This document shows, piece by piece, positions 46,517 to 58,515 of a stretch of DNA of 64,000 nucleotides. Numbering within the stretch: position 1 is the first letter of the stretch; every line of letters begins with the position of its first letter. Source of the stretch: Alisma plantago-aquatica (Eukaryota; Streptophyta; Magnoliopsida; Alismatales; Alismataceae); contig OY856413.1 of NCBI GenBank assembly GCA_963693085.1, forward strand, positions 468,938,379 through 469,002,378. The letters are read 5' to 3'. The notes beneath the pieces were generated by a model that saw nothing but the letters and a program-made list of their open reading frames with translations, had not been told where the DNA came from and searched no databases. Both the position numbers and the translations under genes were made by a program.

Positions 46517-48135
46517 TGACGTATATTTTACTACGCGCTTAAACGCAAGTATACGCGTCGAGTAATATAGGCCTTGTGAGGCCCGAGTCGAACTCAGGGA
46601 TACGTGAATTATTGGAGACTTCTACTAACTAATCGCAATCAGCTAGACCGATTAACAAAGTAGGGTTTTGTTGTTCAAATTAAAAGAAAATAAAAATCAA
46701 ACAAAGAAAACAATCAATTAAATGTTAATTTAATCAATTAAAAGGGATATCTTTAGGATGGCGGTTTCACCGCGGGTCAACATTGTATTAGGTTTCATAT
46801 AATTCCTCACACTTCTCTCTCCATCCGGGTAGTGGCCTGAAATGAGAATTACCCACTGTCGTGGTGTAATTCACTACTTAGGTTTAGGTTGATTCCACCG
46901 TCGTAGTAATCATTCCCCTAAACTAAGCGCATTAGGATCGGTCCCTCAGTTCCCACCATTAATTTTACAACTCCTTTGTCAAGGGTTTTATTAATTAATG
47001 TAGAATTCGTTTCTTTTCAACCGTTAATCCTTCTGTCGAAGTGATTAAGGGTATTAATTTACTATTATGGTGATCAAGCATAACAATAGCAATAGAGAAA
47101 ACGAATTTATACCACGGATATGAGAGAAAAATATGAATTATCAATATAAAATCATCATACAATGTATCCCCGGGCTACTCCCGGTCCTAAAGATTGAGGG
47201 TTTTAGCCTCTCATGTTCATCTTACACAAATACATGGTAGAAATTGGGGGATTCATAAGAAAAACGTGAAATAGATGGGAAAACCCCTGAACGGAGAAGA
47301 ACCGGTGGATCCTTGGCGTAGAACACAAGCTTTCCCCGCCTGTCGGTGGTGGAAATTGTCTTCGGCAGCGTCCGAATCACCCGGTATGAGCTTCTCGGCC
47401 TCCGTTCTCCTTTCTCTCCTCCTCGGCACTCGTGCAATCCAAAAATGAGATGATCCCCTCGTCTGGGCGGCCGTCATTAGGTATAAGTCCCTAATTAGGT
47501 CGTCAAATAACAACAGCCGTCCGATCGGAATCAAAACACATCCAACACATATCTGCCGGCGTCGATACCATCGACGCGGGTCGATGGTATCGACCCGGCG
47601 GATTAGCGGCAGCTTTCCTTTCTTTTATTCTGAGCGCCTGTGGTGATCTCGATACCATCGACTTGCGTGTCGATGGTATCGACTCCTTTAGCGTCGGTTG
47701 TTGTCGTTTAGCGACGCTGTAGCTCTCCTTGTGTCGATGGCATCGACATCCGTCGATGGTATCGACTTAATCCTCGCTAGCAGCCTGGAGACATCTCGAT
47801 GCCATCGACTTGGGCGTCGATGGTATCGACTCTATATTGCTCTTCTCGGCTGACAACCTGTGGCTTGGTCGATGGTATCGACACCCGTCGATGGTATCGA
47901 CGGATGTAGATACTTGTTTTTTCCTGAAATTGTACAACAAGACCAAATAAATCCACACGATTTATGATAAGATGATCAATAATGCTTAAAATAATGAAAT
48001 ACAGGGGATTTGATATAAAACGATGGCAAAGACCAAATAAAGTGAATTATGCAATAATATCCATGAAAATGAGTAATTAAGGCACAAAACACATATGAAA
48101 AAGGTCTATAAATGCGACTCAAAATCATCGCATCA
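46517..48135 (-). repeat. Element E 5' LTR (1,619 bp)
   Basis: Near-identical to 40166-41784. Holds the second LTR copy of the paired dyads at 47561-47901 and the GCGTCGGTTGTTGT string at 47691-47704. Transcription would start here, on the minus strand. Confidence 0.95.
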
Positions 48136-48140
48136 CAACT
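48136..48140. repeat. Target-site duplication of element E, right copy (CAACT)
   Basis: Follows the LTR end GCATCA directly and matches 40161-40165. Confidence 0.93.
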
Positions 48141-50163
48141 CCTTCTTCCATCGGTCTTATCCCTACCTGACCCTAGGATAGACTTAGGATTCTATTATTG
48201 TACATGTCCAACATAGAACCTTACCCAAACATTCACCATCTCTCTTCTTGCATTCATGGCCTGACTTTCATCCTTTCATAAGGGTCATGGTGACCTACCT
48301 ACCTTGGTCGATCCCCATACCGGTTACCTCCATGGTAACACATCCACATGCACATAGAGATGGTTATCTATGGGTCTTTAGGTTCATTCTCATGCCATGT
48401 ACTCTTCACATAGCTTCTCAAGATCCTATGAAACCTCCTTAAGTTACCTCAAAACCAACCAAACTAGTAAACTCCCTACCAAAGGGTCGCTCTCCCAGGA
48501 TGGGAGGAAACTACATCTTTATAACAAAGGTCACAAGCATCCTTAGGGTTTACATCCATTTGAGCATGCTTAAACCAACAACTACTAAGGCACAAGCGTA
48601 CCTACAAAACCATGCTAGGTCGCACTTGTTCTCATCCTCAACATTACATCAACCTAGTTGTGAGGGGTTCATCAAACACACCTTAAACTTAAGGGGCTTC
48701 TCTTTTCCTCTATACATGAGGGGTACCATGCTCGCTTCTATAGGAACTCAACTTCTCATCATGAGCCTTAGGTACACCACATCCCCTCTTAGGCCTAGGA
48801 ACCCTAGGTTCACTGCATGCTCTGTCTCTTAACTACGAACCAAGCATGAAAAAGGCATGACATGCACTCCCTGTCATCCTTCAACTCAAGCAATACTTAG
48901 ATTTGGGTCCTCCTTAAGGACAACCAACAAGGTACAAGGCCTCATAACCTTCTACTAAACCTTTCTAGGTCTAAGGAACTCTTCTTCCTACCTCGGAAGG
49001 TAAACACCTATATCGTAAGCACATATGTACCAGAAGCTTCATCTTCTCTCTCTAGGGTTTGGTCCCAAGGTATCATCAACTTTCAGGGATCGATCATGAG
49101 GCAACCACTATCATCCATTGTTCAGGGTTTTAGGCTTCCAACCTTCTTGCTGGGTTTCCTGCTCTCTCTAGAGCTAACCCTACATCCAACCTCACCATTA
49201 GGGGTCCTCTCTTCATGAAGGATCAACCTCAAGAGCTTGCCCTACATGGGTGAAGCCCAGGTTCGAACTTATGTTTTCTCAAGATCATTCATAACCCTTT
49301 ATGCTCCATCATGATTCCCTATCCAGGGTTTCATCCTACTGTCAGCACTATGACGTGCCCAAGGTGCCAGCTATACCCTACTTGCACAAGCCCATAGGGT
49401 TTCTAAGGTCCTTCACTAACATCATCATCTAAGGAGCTATCCTTTATCCTAACATGCACGACCCTTCCCAAGGTTGGGTTGCCAAAGGTGCTAGGTCACC
49501 CATGGATCATTTGGCATCCCAAAGGCATGTCCTTTCAAACACCCGGTCCAACTCATCTCTCTCTAACCTTCACTTAGGGTTAGGGTTAGCATCATCCTCA
49601 GAGGATATTCCAAGTATCTACCTGCAATGGAGATCTCTATCTCCAAGACTAACTTATCCTCCTGACCAGAAGGTCTAGCCTCAGGTCTCTTCTGAGGACA
49701 TGACAACTTATGTCATACGACCTAAGCAAGTATCTATTCTTTAGTTTGTGCTTAATCTATTAAGCTTATGTCCATGAAATCTTATTTACATGCCTTTCAT
49801 TAATTTGGTGGAGGATTTCTTAAACCTTATTAACCTTACCCATACCTCAAGAGGGTGAGGAGAAGAAAAAAAAACCCTAATCCTTTAGGTCCTTATCAAA
49901 ATTTTGTGATGAGAAGGGATGAATAAGATGAGAAGTCCTAAATGTATCTTATTTCGATTCATACCCTAAGACTTTGGCCAGGTAGTCACACAGATCTGGG
50001 AGTCCTCATATTCTAACTAGCGGTGCAGAGGAAAATATTGCCAGCCCTCGGTCGTGATATTTTTCTAGACACCTCCGTCTTTCGGATAATCCTCTAATAA
50101 CTCCCTTGGGTTCTATGGAGTTTGTAAATTTAATAATTATTAATGGTTACATGAAGAACCTAG
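48141..50163 (-). pseudogene. Element D 5' internal region, decayed gag-pol
   Basis: Minus-strand DNA homologous to element A at about 8840-10950 (for example the ACACCCGGTC/GACCGGGTGT region near 49540 and 9477). No frame above 110 codons, and no gag, protease or RT motif that I can identify. It abuts the primer-binding site on the right. Confidence 0.75.
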
Positions 50164-50175
50164 GCTTTGATACCA
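50164..50175 (-). other. Element D primer-binding site (initiator tRNA-Met)
   Basis: Minus strand reads TGGTATCAAAGC two bases from the LTR, matching the tRNA-Met complement at 11 of 12 positions. Confidence 0.88.
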
Positions 50176-50461
50176 AATGTTACGACCCCACCTTTCGGTA
50201 ACCCCCAATTAGGGGAAACCAAGAGGTTGAAGCTGCACCCATAAATTCCGGATCAAAGGTTCCACATATAACCAAAAACAATTATTAAATTCTAACAGAC
50301 TATACTGAAAATTGGTAATAAAATTTTTGCATACCTTCGAAAAGTTTGGAATAAACTATACTTCTAACCACAACTGAACTATTCTAACTAATTCCTCCTT
50401 GTTCTTTAATTCTTGAATTCACAATGTGTCACTTTACTATTTGTATTTTTGAGATTTGTAC

Positions 50462-51080
50462 CTAAATCGCCGACAAACAAAACGACGGTCAGCCGAAGCT
50501 GGTATGTGGAGGAAACAAATAATGTTCAACTATGTTAACAATATAATCATTCAATTAATCATTTAACAATCAAGATTACATTTTAAGCCATACAACTCAA
50601 TCCATACATATTCTCAAACTCTGGGCTGTCCCTGCAGTGGACATGGATACCACTTCTCTTTTAGGTAATAGAGTCGCATGGCACTACCCGAAGATAGCCC
50701 AATATCTAACTCAATATGACTTGATGGTCCTACCTCAATGGTAGCCATGTACTAAGTCATCCATAGACCTGATGGACCTACCCAATATGTAGCCATGTAC
50801 TAGGTCATCCATAGCCCTGATGGACCTACCCAATAGGTAGCCATGTACTAGGTCTTTCTCTATCCTGATGGACCTACCCATAGGCAGCCATGTACTAGGT
50901 TAACTATAATGCCACAGAGAGAACCAGGATCTGAGTTTGTAGGCATATACATTATGTGATAGACATAGTCACTTTATAATTGCAATATGAACATCCAAAC
51001 AGTTTAGTTGCATTCAATGCGATTAAACATCCGGGAATCCATCGGGAAACTAGAGCTGTTATTCATAATTAACCACATAC
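50462..51080 (-). other. Candidate leader intron in element D 5' LTR
   Basis: Same donor and acceptor as 27870-28488 and the same length of 619 bp. This is the copy that would be transcribed in the element leader. Confidence 0.42.
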
Positions 51081-52484
51081 CTGATTTGGAAGCAGAATAT
51101 CCAAATAATCAAACAGCCAACCAAGCCAGGCAACCAATCACCCCAACCAAACAGGCACAACAAGAAACCTGGAAAACATGTGCAATCTAATTACTCATAT
51201 GTTCATCATGCACTTACTTTATTGATTTGGAATTCCCTCCTAGGGTGTGCCTAAGTTGAATTAGGGTTTTCCTTAACGTTCTTTATAGCCGTCTCTTAAC
51301 CTTTACCTTTTAGGTCAACTAAACCCTACAACACGATTTCCATGTTCTAAAACCCTAATTACTTAGTCATTCATATCTAAGCCTCTTTATTACCAATCTG
51401 GCTTACGATTAGTTCTAACTTCATATTATACATAAGATGTCAAAATATATCTTATTAAAGTCATAAACACCTATATTAGGGTTTCTAGGTTTTCAAGTAT
51501 ATCTTCACTCATATGAGACTTTAAAACATCCTTTGTTTACATATTAAAACTTCATCTATTTAAGTTATCTATTCCAATGCTTCTTAATTAAACTTCATAT
51601 CAATATGTCTTTGTTTATGATATTCATATTCTCAAAATAAGAGTCATTAAAGTCATATTACTCAACATTAGGGCTTTTAGGCCCATTATTGCACTTTCTT
51701 AGCCTTAGCACCCTAATTAAGCAAATCGTGGGGTTTTAAACTCAAATTGGATTCATATTATCCATTTTATGCCAAAAGGATAAATGTTGATTCATAATAC
51801 CAACTTAAGTAATTGAACTTATCCCTAATCAACATTTAGGGTTTTGATTACACTTAAACTATTAAAGTTACTATCTTTGTGTACTTTTCAAACTAGAAGA
51901 AAAACTAGTCTGTAATAGTATTTTTATTAGATTCTTCACATTCTCCTGATAAATTTTCATATTTTACTTATCTTAATCGGAGTTACAGATCATTAACTAG
52001 GATTTTGATGATATTTTCTTACTTTTGGCCAATGGTAGCGCGCCACGTCAGCCCCTTCATCTTCTTTTATTGCGATGCCCTGTTTCTCTTTGGCTCGCGG
52101 ATCTTGTTCCTGGGTCCATCTTCTCCATGACCCACGACCTGGCTCTTCTCCTGCCGTGATCCTGCGTGTTCTCTCCCACCCCTGCAGGTCCAGCCGCTTG
52201 CTGCCGCCTGGTGGCTCTCCGCGAGCAGCGCCCGCCCAAGATGCTTCCTCCACCGACCTTTCTTCCTGCCAACCTGCGAGAGATCCCCCAGCAGTAAGCA
52301 GAGATCGGACCATTGGGTCCTCGGTCCTCCGCAGGTGCTGCGTCCCCTATTCCTCCATAGGAACAGAGCAGCTGGAGACAGAAAGTATCTCACGCCCGCA
52401 TGGCCTGCAAAAGCAACGGGCAGAGGCAGCGCCATGCCCCTGCGAAGATGGGTTCGATTTCTCCCTCGTTCTGGGATTTGTGTG

Positions 52485-52494
52485 CCTTATATAG
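52485..52494 (-). promoter_or_regulatory. Probable TATA box of element D 5' LTR
   Basis: Minus strand CTATATAAGG, followed in minus orientation by the GC-rich leader. This is the likely promoter of element D. Confidence 0.6.
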
Positions 52495-53645
52495 ACATGG
52501 TTCCAGGGAAGATTACCGTTCCGGTCTCCTGAACCAACTGGGATTTGGGTAAATCCCTTTCCCACATGGAACATGGGAAACTATGGACCATTGGGTTCGG
52601 TTTCCTCTCCCACATCTAATGAATCGATCCCCAAATTCGCACAGGGATTGTGCTTCGAGCAAAACGATCGGGAAAACTTTCCTTTACAATTTCCTTTTCT
52701 GATCCCAAATGAAGAGCAGCCACTGCTAGATCAAAATCTAACGGCTATCGGGCCATGCATTAGAACAAAGATTTCTGATCAAATTGAATAAACGTGACAT
52801 TAAATAAATCATGTTCACTTTATGAAACTTGTGAAAATCACAACTCATTATTCCTTTATCCTTTTTCCACCAAATTTGAGAGGAAGCTTTGGGTCGACAT
52901 CATCTACATGTGTACCAAATTGGAGACCCAAATTCCAAAGGAAAATGGTGTTTTCTTCATAAGCAAGCTATCTTTTAAATTTAGCCAATTTAATTTAGTA
53001 TTTCCTCTTTCTTTTCCATTAAATTGTTATTTTGAATTCCTTGAACCTCAAGGAACCTTAATGGCTCGAAATCCCATCTTGGGAATATTCCTTAGCCTTT
53101 TACTTATCCTTTATCTATTTTCTCTTTCTTCTTATTCATTTCTTTAGTAAAATATCTCTTTTCAAGGATTTCTCTTTATCTTTCTTTTTATTTTCCTCAT
53201 TGGCATCCTTTTTATTATTAGGAATCCTTTGGATACAAAAATCCATCAAGGACAACTCAATTATACTTATTTTCCATATTTAATCATTATTTTCAATTTC
53301 TTTCTTAATAAAGAAATACTTAATTAAACTTTTCTTTTCTTATTGCCTTCTCTATGCAACTTTGGACTCCTTGGAACCAAAGGAACCCAAGAGGTACGAA
53401 ATACCTCTTTGGATTTGACTTCTAGAGGTTTCCACATTTTTCCTTTTCTTAATTATTCCATTATTCATTCACTAATTGAATTTTCTTATTATTTGGGCCC
53501 AATAGCCAATAAAGCCCACAACACAACCATCAAGGCTATTGTAAACAAAATCCATGTAACAAATTATACCATTCTTTGTTCAATTATCCTTAATATGAGA
53601 AATTGCATTTCTCACCAATTGAACCCAAAAATTGGGGTTGTAACA

Positions 53646-53650
53646 GTCTG
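53646..53650. repeat. Target-site duplication of element D, right copy (GTCTG)
   Basis: Matches 27581-27585. Confidence 0.93.
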
Positions 53651-54879
53651 TGATGCAAATGTGGGAGATTGACAACGCGTAGGACTAGCACGAAAGATGC
53701 AACGGTAATCCCATTCGAGATGTTAAGTGAGAGATTTAGGGAGCTTTATTGTATTTTTGGGGTATGAATTGATCACAAGTTTATGTATTATTCAAAACAA
53801 CAATGGTACTAACAAATAACAACCCTTAACCACATAGGAAACTAGGAGATATAGTTCTTTTTCAGTGGGCACCTAAAATTACACATACGAAAGAATCACT
53901 AAATGCAGAGATTAAGCTGATTTATGAAGAGGTGTGATGTTGCATGGTGTGAGACGATGAACTTTTGTGATGTTTTTGATGTGTACATCTATGTTGAAAT
54001 CAAGTATAGAATATACATGGGCATGTTCTCTGTTCTATCTTATGAAATTAACACATTAGAAGAGCTAAACCACTACATTCTAGCATCAACTCCATCACCA
54101 AACCCATGATATCATATCCAATATGTTATAACTCGATGTGTCAATGAATCATAGGCTTACATGTATTGTAGACTATTGACGAATTTCAAATGAATCAGTT
54201 TGTTTTCTATTGAACACTATTGGATATCTTTTGTGTTGTGCTTTGATATATCTTTTTGAGTTTAAGTGGTTGATCCGTGACAAATACATTTTTCTTGGCT
54301 CGTATGTAGATGACAAGTATCAGATGGACAAACAACACATTAAAAAAACTCATTCAAGTGATGTTAGAAAAAAATATACAAGGTTGTATGATTTATAATT
54401 ATCTTTAATAAGAAAATTGACTAGACATTGTGCAACAAGTTGTTACATCATTCCATCTCACAATATATGTGCAACAGATAAAGTTACATTAGAGTCAGTT
54501 AAAATTAAGGGTCTTTTAAGTATGAAGAAATTCTCAGAGTCGATAGGAAGTGTTGGTGCAACCGTTGTTATAAACATGTACCATATTATATAGAAGAGAG
54601 ACAAATTTTAATTTTAATTTCATCATGGGCTAGAAACATAAATACACAATATGTGGACATATTTTATAGTAATGAAGTCAATAATGTACGACGCATGATA
54701 AGTGACAACGAGTCACAACGTGACCATGTTGATTTATCTTTCATTCCAACTTACGTGTCTTTTTTATTGTCAAACATACAATTTCATTCATCAATATGTA
54801 ACTCACACTCATGCTAAGTATACGACTCATTGATGACATTGTAACAAATCGACTAGATTAAGGGGAAAAACGAGATTCA
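53651..54879. other. Unassigned AT-rich DNA right of element D
   Basis: Continues the sequence that left element D's insertion site at 27580. It contains copy 2 of the 409-bp repeat. A short frame at 54210-54398 (ending DVRKKYTRLYDL) runs past that repeat into unique sequence but shows no domain I recognise. Probably decayed repeat. Confidence 0.4.
53884..54292. repeat. 409-bp dispersed repeat, copy 2
   Basis: Matches 23646-24054 from CATACG to ACATTTT with scattered substitutions and no net indel that I can see. Confidence 0.8.
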
Positions 54880-54889
54880 TAATCGGTCT

Positions 54890-55560
54890 GAATTCTGTTA
54901 TTTAACTACTTTCCAAACATAACTAGATCATAATTCGGACCATACATTTATGACTTCTGAGGACTAACCAAACACAAATCATTTTGGAATTCGACTATAT
55001 TAAGACTTAACCCTATAATTGTAACTGCTTACCAACAGAAACCGACTCAAATTAGACTGCGGTAAGAGTGAACCCCACAATTTTGATTGCTAAGCAAACG
55101 TGGACTCATATAGGAATCAAATTGGATTACCAAATAGAATCTGAGTGAAATCCAGATTGGATTATCCCAGCCTTACATACTAACTCAATCTAAATTAGGT
55201 TATCGCAATCATGTCTTTTAAAGGGGCAAATCGTTTGTCCGTATTTAGTGTCCTTGGCACGTCCCATACATCTCAGCCGTAAATTCGGGGGGGGGGCTGT
55301 GGGGCCGGTGTGTGTGTGTGTGTTGTGTGTTCGGTGGTTGCGAATTGAATGGCTGGGACACAAGACGAGCATATGATTCCACGAGTGTGGATACGTAGAA
55401 TACAATTCTTTTAAATGTAAATTATATGATTGGATATAAACCGTCGGGAGATGGGTTGCAACGGCAGGGGAAATTTGAAATTTGGTTCATTAACTACTAA
55501 AGTTGAATGCGGTACAACCTTTGTACCATGCAAGGCGCTGCATGCGGTACAACTTTTATA
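54890..55560. repeat. Segmental duplication, copy 1
   Basis: Two stretches match copy 2 (57310-58515) in the same order. About 54950-55020 corresponds to 57355-57420 (AAATCATT(T/C)TGGAAT). About 55210-55560 corresponds to 58220-58515 (AATTGAATGGCTGG, TGCGGTACAACC, TTTGTACCATGCAA). It includes a G-run at 55289-55297 and a short GT repeat. Confidence 0.75.
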
Positions 55561-55610
55561 CCGACGAAATTGATTTGGTCACCATCAAACGCAAGTCACC
55601 ATCAAATGCA

Positions 55611-57140
55611 AATAAATTTGTTTTGCTTATAACTTTTGAACCGTGATGAATTTTTTGACGAAACAAAAACTATTGGATTCATTACGAAAAATGCATTCCA
55701 ACAAAACTAATATTGATATATTTTTTAACAAAAAAATAAAAATGATATGAATCGGTTATTGTGGGTGCCATTGAATTATTTTGGGCGTCAATTAATCATC
55801 TTTGGGTGTCATTAGCCATTTATGGGTGCCAATAAGTTATTTGGGTATCGTTATATTGTTGTGGTTGTTGATACCTTATTTGGGCATTATTTTAAACTTA
55901 TTGGTGTCAATAAACTATTTTGGGCATCAATTATCTTAATTGGGCGTCATCTTTATATTTTTGGATGTCAATGAACCATTTTGGGCGTCAATTCAATCTT
56001 TTTGGGTGTAAATAACCATGTATGGGCATCATATCATCCAAAATACCTTATTTGGGAGTCATTTTAAACTTCTGGATATCAGTGAGCCATTTTGGGCGTC
56101 AATGGCGTCAATTCAACCATACATTATTATGGATGCCAATGAACCATTTTAGGCGTCAAATAACCATATTTGGGTGTCATTAGCCATTTATGGGTGTCAT
56201 TAGCTATTTGTGGGTGTCGTTATAATTTTCGGTGTCAGTAAATCATTTTATGCGTCAAATAACCATATTTCGGTGTCATTAGTCATTTATGTGTGTCATT
56301 AGCCATTTGTGGGCGTCGTTATAAATTTAGGTGTCAGTGAACTATTTTAAGCGTGGTGTCATTAGCCATTTATGGGTGTAATTAGCTATTTGTGGGTGTC
56401 GTTATAATTTTAGGTGTCAGTGAACCATTTTAGGCGTCAAATAACCATATTTGGGTGTCATTAGCCATTTATAGGTGTCATTAGCCATTTGTGGGCGTCG
56501 TTATTATTTTAGATGTCAGTGAACCATTTTAGGCGTCAAATAACTATATTTGGGTGTCATTGGCAACTTATGAGTGTCATTAGCCATTTATGGGCATGTT
56601 GGGCGTCAATTACCTTATTTGGGCGTCATTTTTAACTTTTGGGTGTCAATGAACTATTTTGGGCGTAAATTACCTTATTTGGGTGTCGTCTTTATACTTC
56701 TGGGTGTCAACGAACCATTTTGTGCATTGACTAACTATTTTGGGGTGTCAATAACCATTTATTGGTACCATAATTGGTTGTCAATTAACATATATTTATT
56801 ATTTTTATATATTTTTCTAAAAAATATGTCAATATAGGGCTTGTTAGATTTAGCCATTTATGGGTGTCATTAACTTATGTAAGCACCATCTTTATACTTT
56901 TGGGTGTAAATACACTATTTTGGGCGTCAATTTACCATTTTTGGGTGTTAATAACCATTTATGGGTATGAGCACCGTAGTTGGGTGTCAATTACCTATAT
57001 ATATCATTTTTTTATTTTTTATCTCAAAAATATGTCAATATTAGGTTTGTTAGATTGCATTTTTCGTAGCAAAACTAACGGTTTTTATTTCGTTAAAAAT
57101 TCATTACGGTTCAAAAGTTATAAGCGAAACAAATATATTG
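55611..57140. mobile_element. Foldback-type element with ~115-bp inverted ends and degenerate GTCA repeats
   Basis: The left end (55611-55729) and right end (57026-57140) are inverted copies. The left reads TTTTGCTTATAACTTTTGAA, and the complement of the right reads TTTCGCTTATAACTTTTGAA, with continuing similarity over about 115 bp. Between them lie ~1.25 kb of degenerate short repeats (GGGCGTCAATTAACC and GGGTGTCATTAGCCA types). No coding sequence. I cannot assign a superfamily or define target duplications. It may be a non-autonomous foldback transposon. Confidence 0.65.
55765..57000. repeat. Degenerate ~20-22-bp tandem repeats (GGGYGTCA-type)
   Basis: Dozens of copies of GGG(T/C)GTCA followed by ATTAGCCATTT, ATGAACCATTTT or ATTAACC variants. 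Some blocks of ~105 bp are repeated at higher order between about 56130 and 56570. The strand bias is complete: all units read GGGYGTCA on the plus strand. Confidence 0.85.
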
Positions 57141-57309
57141 GCCTATTGCAGAATTTCAAAAAATCGAGCCAATGATAATCCGCCACGTGGTGGCTGTTTT
57201 GCTGCTAACTGTGGCTGGTTTGGGGCGCGCTTGATGCTGCGCGTGAGCGTCCCCAAATCTTAGTCCTTATACCGAGAAGGAGATGCTTACCTTACTTACG
57301 GGTCGCAAG

Positions 57310-58515
57310 TTCCAAATGTAATTAGACCATAACCAGACCAAACCATACAGTTACGAAGACCAACACCAAACCCAAATCATTCTGGAATCAGATTGTACTA
57401 AGTCTCAACACCGTAATTCCCATTCTCATTCTCAGAGCCGAACTCAATCCATACTTAGAGATTAACTCAATTAATACTTGTAGGGTTGGAAAAATAAGTC
57501 CCGAGTTCAAAAGTTTAAGCGGGTTTAAGATGTAAGGTTTTTTCGACCCGATCGAAATTGATCAGAACTCAAAGAATTCGAAATTAATTTCGGGTCTAGT
57601 CTGAATTTGGGCTTTAGACACAGATTGACCCGATTGATCCAAAATTTGGAATGATATTTTCAAATAAATATATAAATAGTATATTTTAAGACGCCTAATG
57701 TTCCATTAATTTACTAATCCATCAATCATGAAGTTTATTTTGACAATTCTACATAGTTTTGTATTGATTTGTATGATTTACTATACTATTTATATTATAA
57801 ATTTGTATTTAAAACTCTCAAAACAAACTACAATAACCTTTTTTTTAGAGGTCAGGAAGTTATTTTATTCATCTTGCCTTCCTCATGCAAGCCAATTTGA
57901 AGGTATTTCTTAATCACATGGTAAGTTTGTCACAATGAAATTTATTAATTACACTTAGAAATTATCACTGACTATACAAATCACATCATTTTTCTTAAAA
58001 CTATTGTCTTGCTATTGAATTTAGGGGTCAGACCCGATAGATGCAAAATTAGTTGTGGGTCGCGTTTGGATCAAAGATTTCAATCCGAAAATCCATCTTT
58101 TGTAGGTTTATGACCTAACTAAACAATGTTGATCCCAAATGATACAAAATATAACCCGCTCAACCCAAACCTGATTGCCACCCCCGAATCACGTGCGGAA
58201 TGGGGACTGTGTTTTTGAGGGCACATCAAAAGGGGGCCAATTCGTTTGTCAGTGTTTAGTGTTTGTGGCATGTCCCGTCCATCTCTGTCATATATGCACG
58301 CATTTGATTTTTTTTAAAGAGGTTTTTCGGTAGTTGCAATTGAATGGCTGGGGACACAAGACAAAAGTATATTTTCCCAAGAGCGAGAAGTAGAAAACCA
58401 CTTTTGTATAACTAGGTTGCACTGGCGGGGGGGTGGAATTTGAATATGGCAGGATAAGTTTTTAACCACTAAAGCTGCATGCGGTACAACCCTTTGTACC
58501 ATGCAAAGCATGCGC
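57310..58515. repeat. Segmental duplication, copy 2 (with insertion)
   Basis: Matches 54890-55560 in two blocks separated by extra DNA at about 57482-58184. The end includes TGCGGTACAACC and TTTGTACCATGCAA. Confidence 0.72.
57482..58184. mobile_element. Possible hAT-like non-autonomous element
   Basis: Starts AGGGTTGGAAAA and ends TTGCCACCCC, which are roughly inverted. The interior has the GGGTCGxGTTTGGAT and AACCCGxxxAACCCAAACC words seen in many plant hAT-type MITEs. It splits copy 2 of the segmental duplication relative to copy 1, consistent with an insertion. No 8-bp target duplication was found. Confidence 0.38.

Larger units (their letters stand above)
40166..48135 (-). mobile_element. 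Element E: young Athila-like gag-protease LTR retrotransposon lacking pol
   Basis: A 7,970-bp minus-strand element with LTRs of 1,619 bp (40166-41784 and 46517-48135), a tRNA-Asp primer site, a polypurine tract and 5-bp target duplications. Its single long ORF encodes gag plus protease; no RT, RNase H or integrase is visible in the 2.2 kb between the ORF and the 3' LTR. It is therefore non-autonomous, similar in concept to TR-GAG or other trans-mobilised elements. Gag sequence and primer site point to the Athila branch of non-chromoviral Ty3/Gypsy elements. The near-identical LTRs indicate very recent insertion. Confidence 0.93.
27586..53645 (-). mobile_element. Element D: Tekay-like chromovirus with two nested insertions
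   Basis: Minus-strand LTR retrotransposon spanning 26 kb, of which about 11.2 kb is its own. LTRs 27586-31053 and 50178-53645 are both 3,468 bp. The primer-binding site (50164-50175) and polypurine tract (31054-31070) give orientation, and GTCTG flanks both ends. The internal DNA (31054-32862, 39723-40160, 48141-50177) is interrupted by a CACTA element and by element E. Its LTR is clearly related to but diverged from that of A. The coding region is broken. Confidence 0.93.
50178..53645 (-). repeat. Element D 5' LTR (right on plus strand, 3,468 bp)
   Basis: Same length as 27586-31053, with scattered substitutions. Contains the candidate intron (50462-51080), four tandem 48-bp units (about 50720-50909), a telomere-like motif cluster (about 51245-51845), a GC-rich segment (about 52040-52460) and the TATA box (52485-52494). 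Confidence 0.93.

Noticed and set aside
52067..52435. 122-codon minus-strand frame in the LTR of D, downstream of the TATA box.
   Set aside because: The matching frame in the other LTR is altered. Composition is low complexity and Arg/Gly-rich, and several frames overlap. More likely a leader segment than a gene.
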